This document shows positions 5,107 to 5,147 of a stretch of 5,147 nt of DNA, one piece after another; within the stretch, counting starts at the first letter, position 1; every line of letters begins with the position of its first letter. The position numbers were made by a program, and so were the translations under genes. Under the pieces are notes generated by a model that was not told where the DNA came from, ran no database searches, and was given only the letters and a program-made list of their open reading frames with translations. This DNA comes from an uncultured Prevotella sp. (GTDB lineage Bacteria > Bacteroidota > Bacteroidia > Bacteroidales > Bacteroidaceae): positions 1 to 5,147 of the forward strand of contig CAMQBP010000164.1 of assembly GCA_946999025.1 (NCBI GenBank), read 5' to 3'.

Positions 5107-5137
5107 TTTCGTATTCATTATAAAATCAAGACCTTTG
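5107..5137 (+). promoter_or_regulatory. Weak + strand promoter candidate at the window edge
   Basis: TTTC (5107-5110), 19 bases, then GACCTTTG (5130-5137). Each element is one base off the Bacteroidetes consensus, and the spacer is AT-rich. It would fire divergently from the tRNA promoter into a gene beyond the window. Between 5023 and 5147 I see no coding region I can support. Confidence 0.3.
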
Positions 5138-5147
5138 CATAAGACAG

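Noticed and set aside
4969..5118. 49-codon - strand ORF at the right edge
   Set aside because: It runs through the consensus promoter and into the tRNA acceptor and D stems; composition is lysine-rich low complexity with no family likeness.
5071..5130. 19-codon + strand ORF starting MWYENSF
   Set aside because: Too short, no supporting leader, overlaps the weak promoter candidate, no known match.

Overview
The window looks like chromosomal DNA from a Bacteroidales bacterium, probably Prevotella or a close relative. Three things point there. Promoter-like sites match the Bacteroidetes sigma consensus (TTTG, about 20 bases, TAnnTTTG). Start codons lack Shine-Dalgarno sequences and are often preceded by A-rich leaders. 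The tRNA gene does not encode its CCA end. The protein sequences also read like Bacteroidales versions of their families. The genus is an inference.

Layout. Bases 1-107 may hold the last codons of a + strand gene that starts outside the window. A degenerate 8-bp tandem repeat (99-201) follows, then a C-rich/G-rich hairpin island (about 219-290). Next come two closely spaced + strand genes: a uracil/hypoxanthine-type DNA glycosylase family protein (299-889) and a uridine kinase (901-1551). After a 249-base gap with a recognisable promoter come a glutathione peroxidase-family protein (1801-2349) and thioredoxin reductase trxB (2462-3415), separated by a strong hairpin. A bidirectional terminator (3525-3568) lies between trxB and the convergent pepT (tripeptidase, 3644-4867, - strand). 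Upstream of pepT on the same strand is tRNA-Arg(CCG) (4905-4978) with an excellent promoter (4991-5022). The last 125 bases hold no gene I can support, only a weak + strand promoter candidate.

How the genes fit together. The peroxidase has the cysteine pattern of thioredoxin-dependent (not glutathione-dependent) enzymes, and the next gene makes the enzyme that reduces thioredoxin, so the two probably form a peroxide-defence unit. The glycosylase and uridine kinase are probably co-transcribed; one removes damaged bases from DNA and the other salvages pyrimidine nucleosides. PepT finishes peptide degradation and may depend partly on the tRNA promoter for transcription.

Most of the window is ordinary housekeeping DNA and I see no new multi-gene system. 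The points most worth a second look are the 8-bp repeat array, the loss of the usual base-recognition histidine in the uridine kinase, the gpx reading frame that stays open through its own promoter, the gpx-trxB intergenic hairpin, and the tRNA-pepT arrangement.
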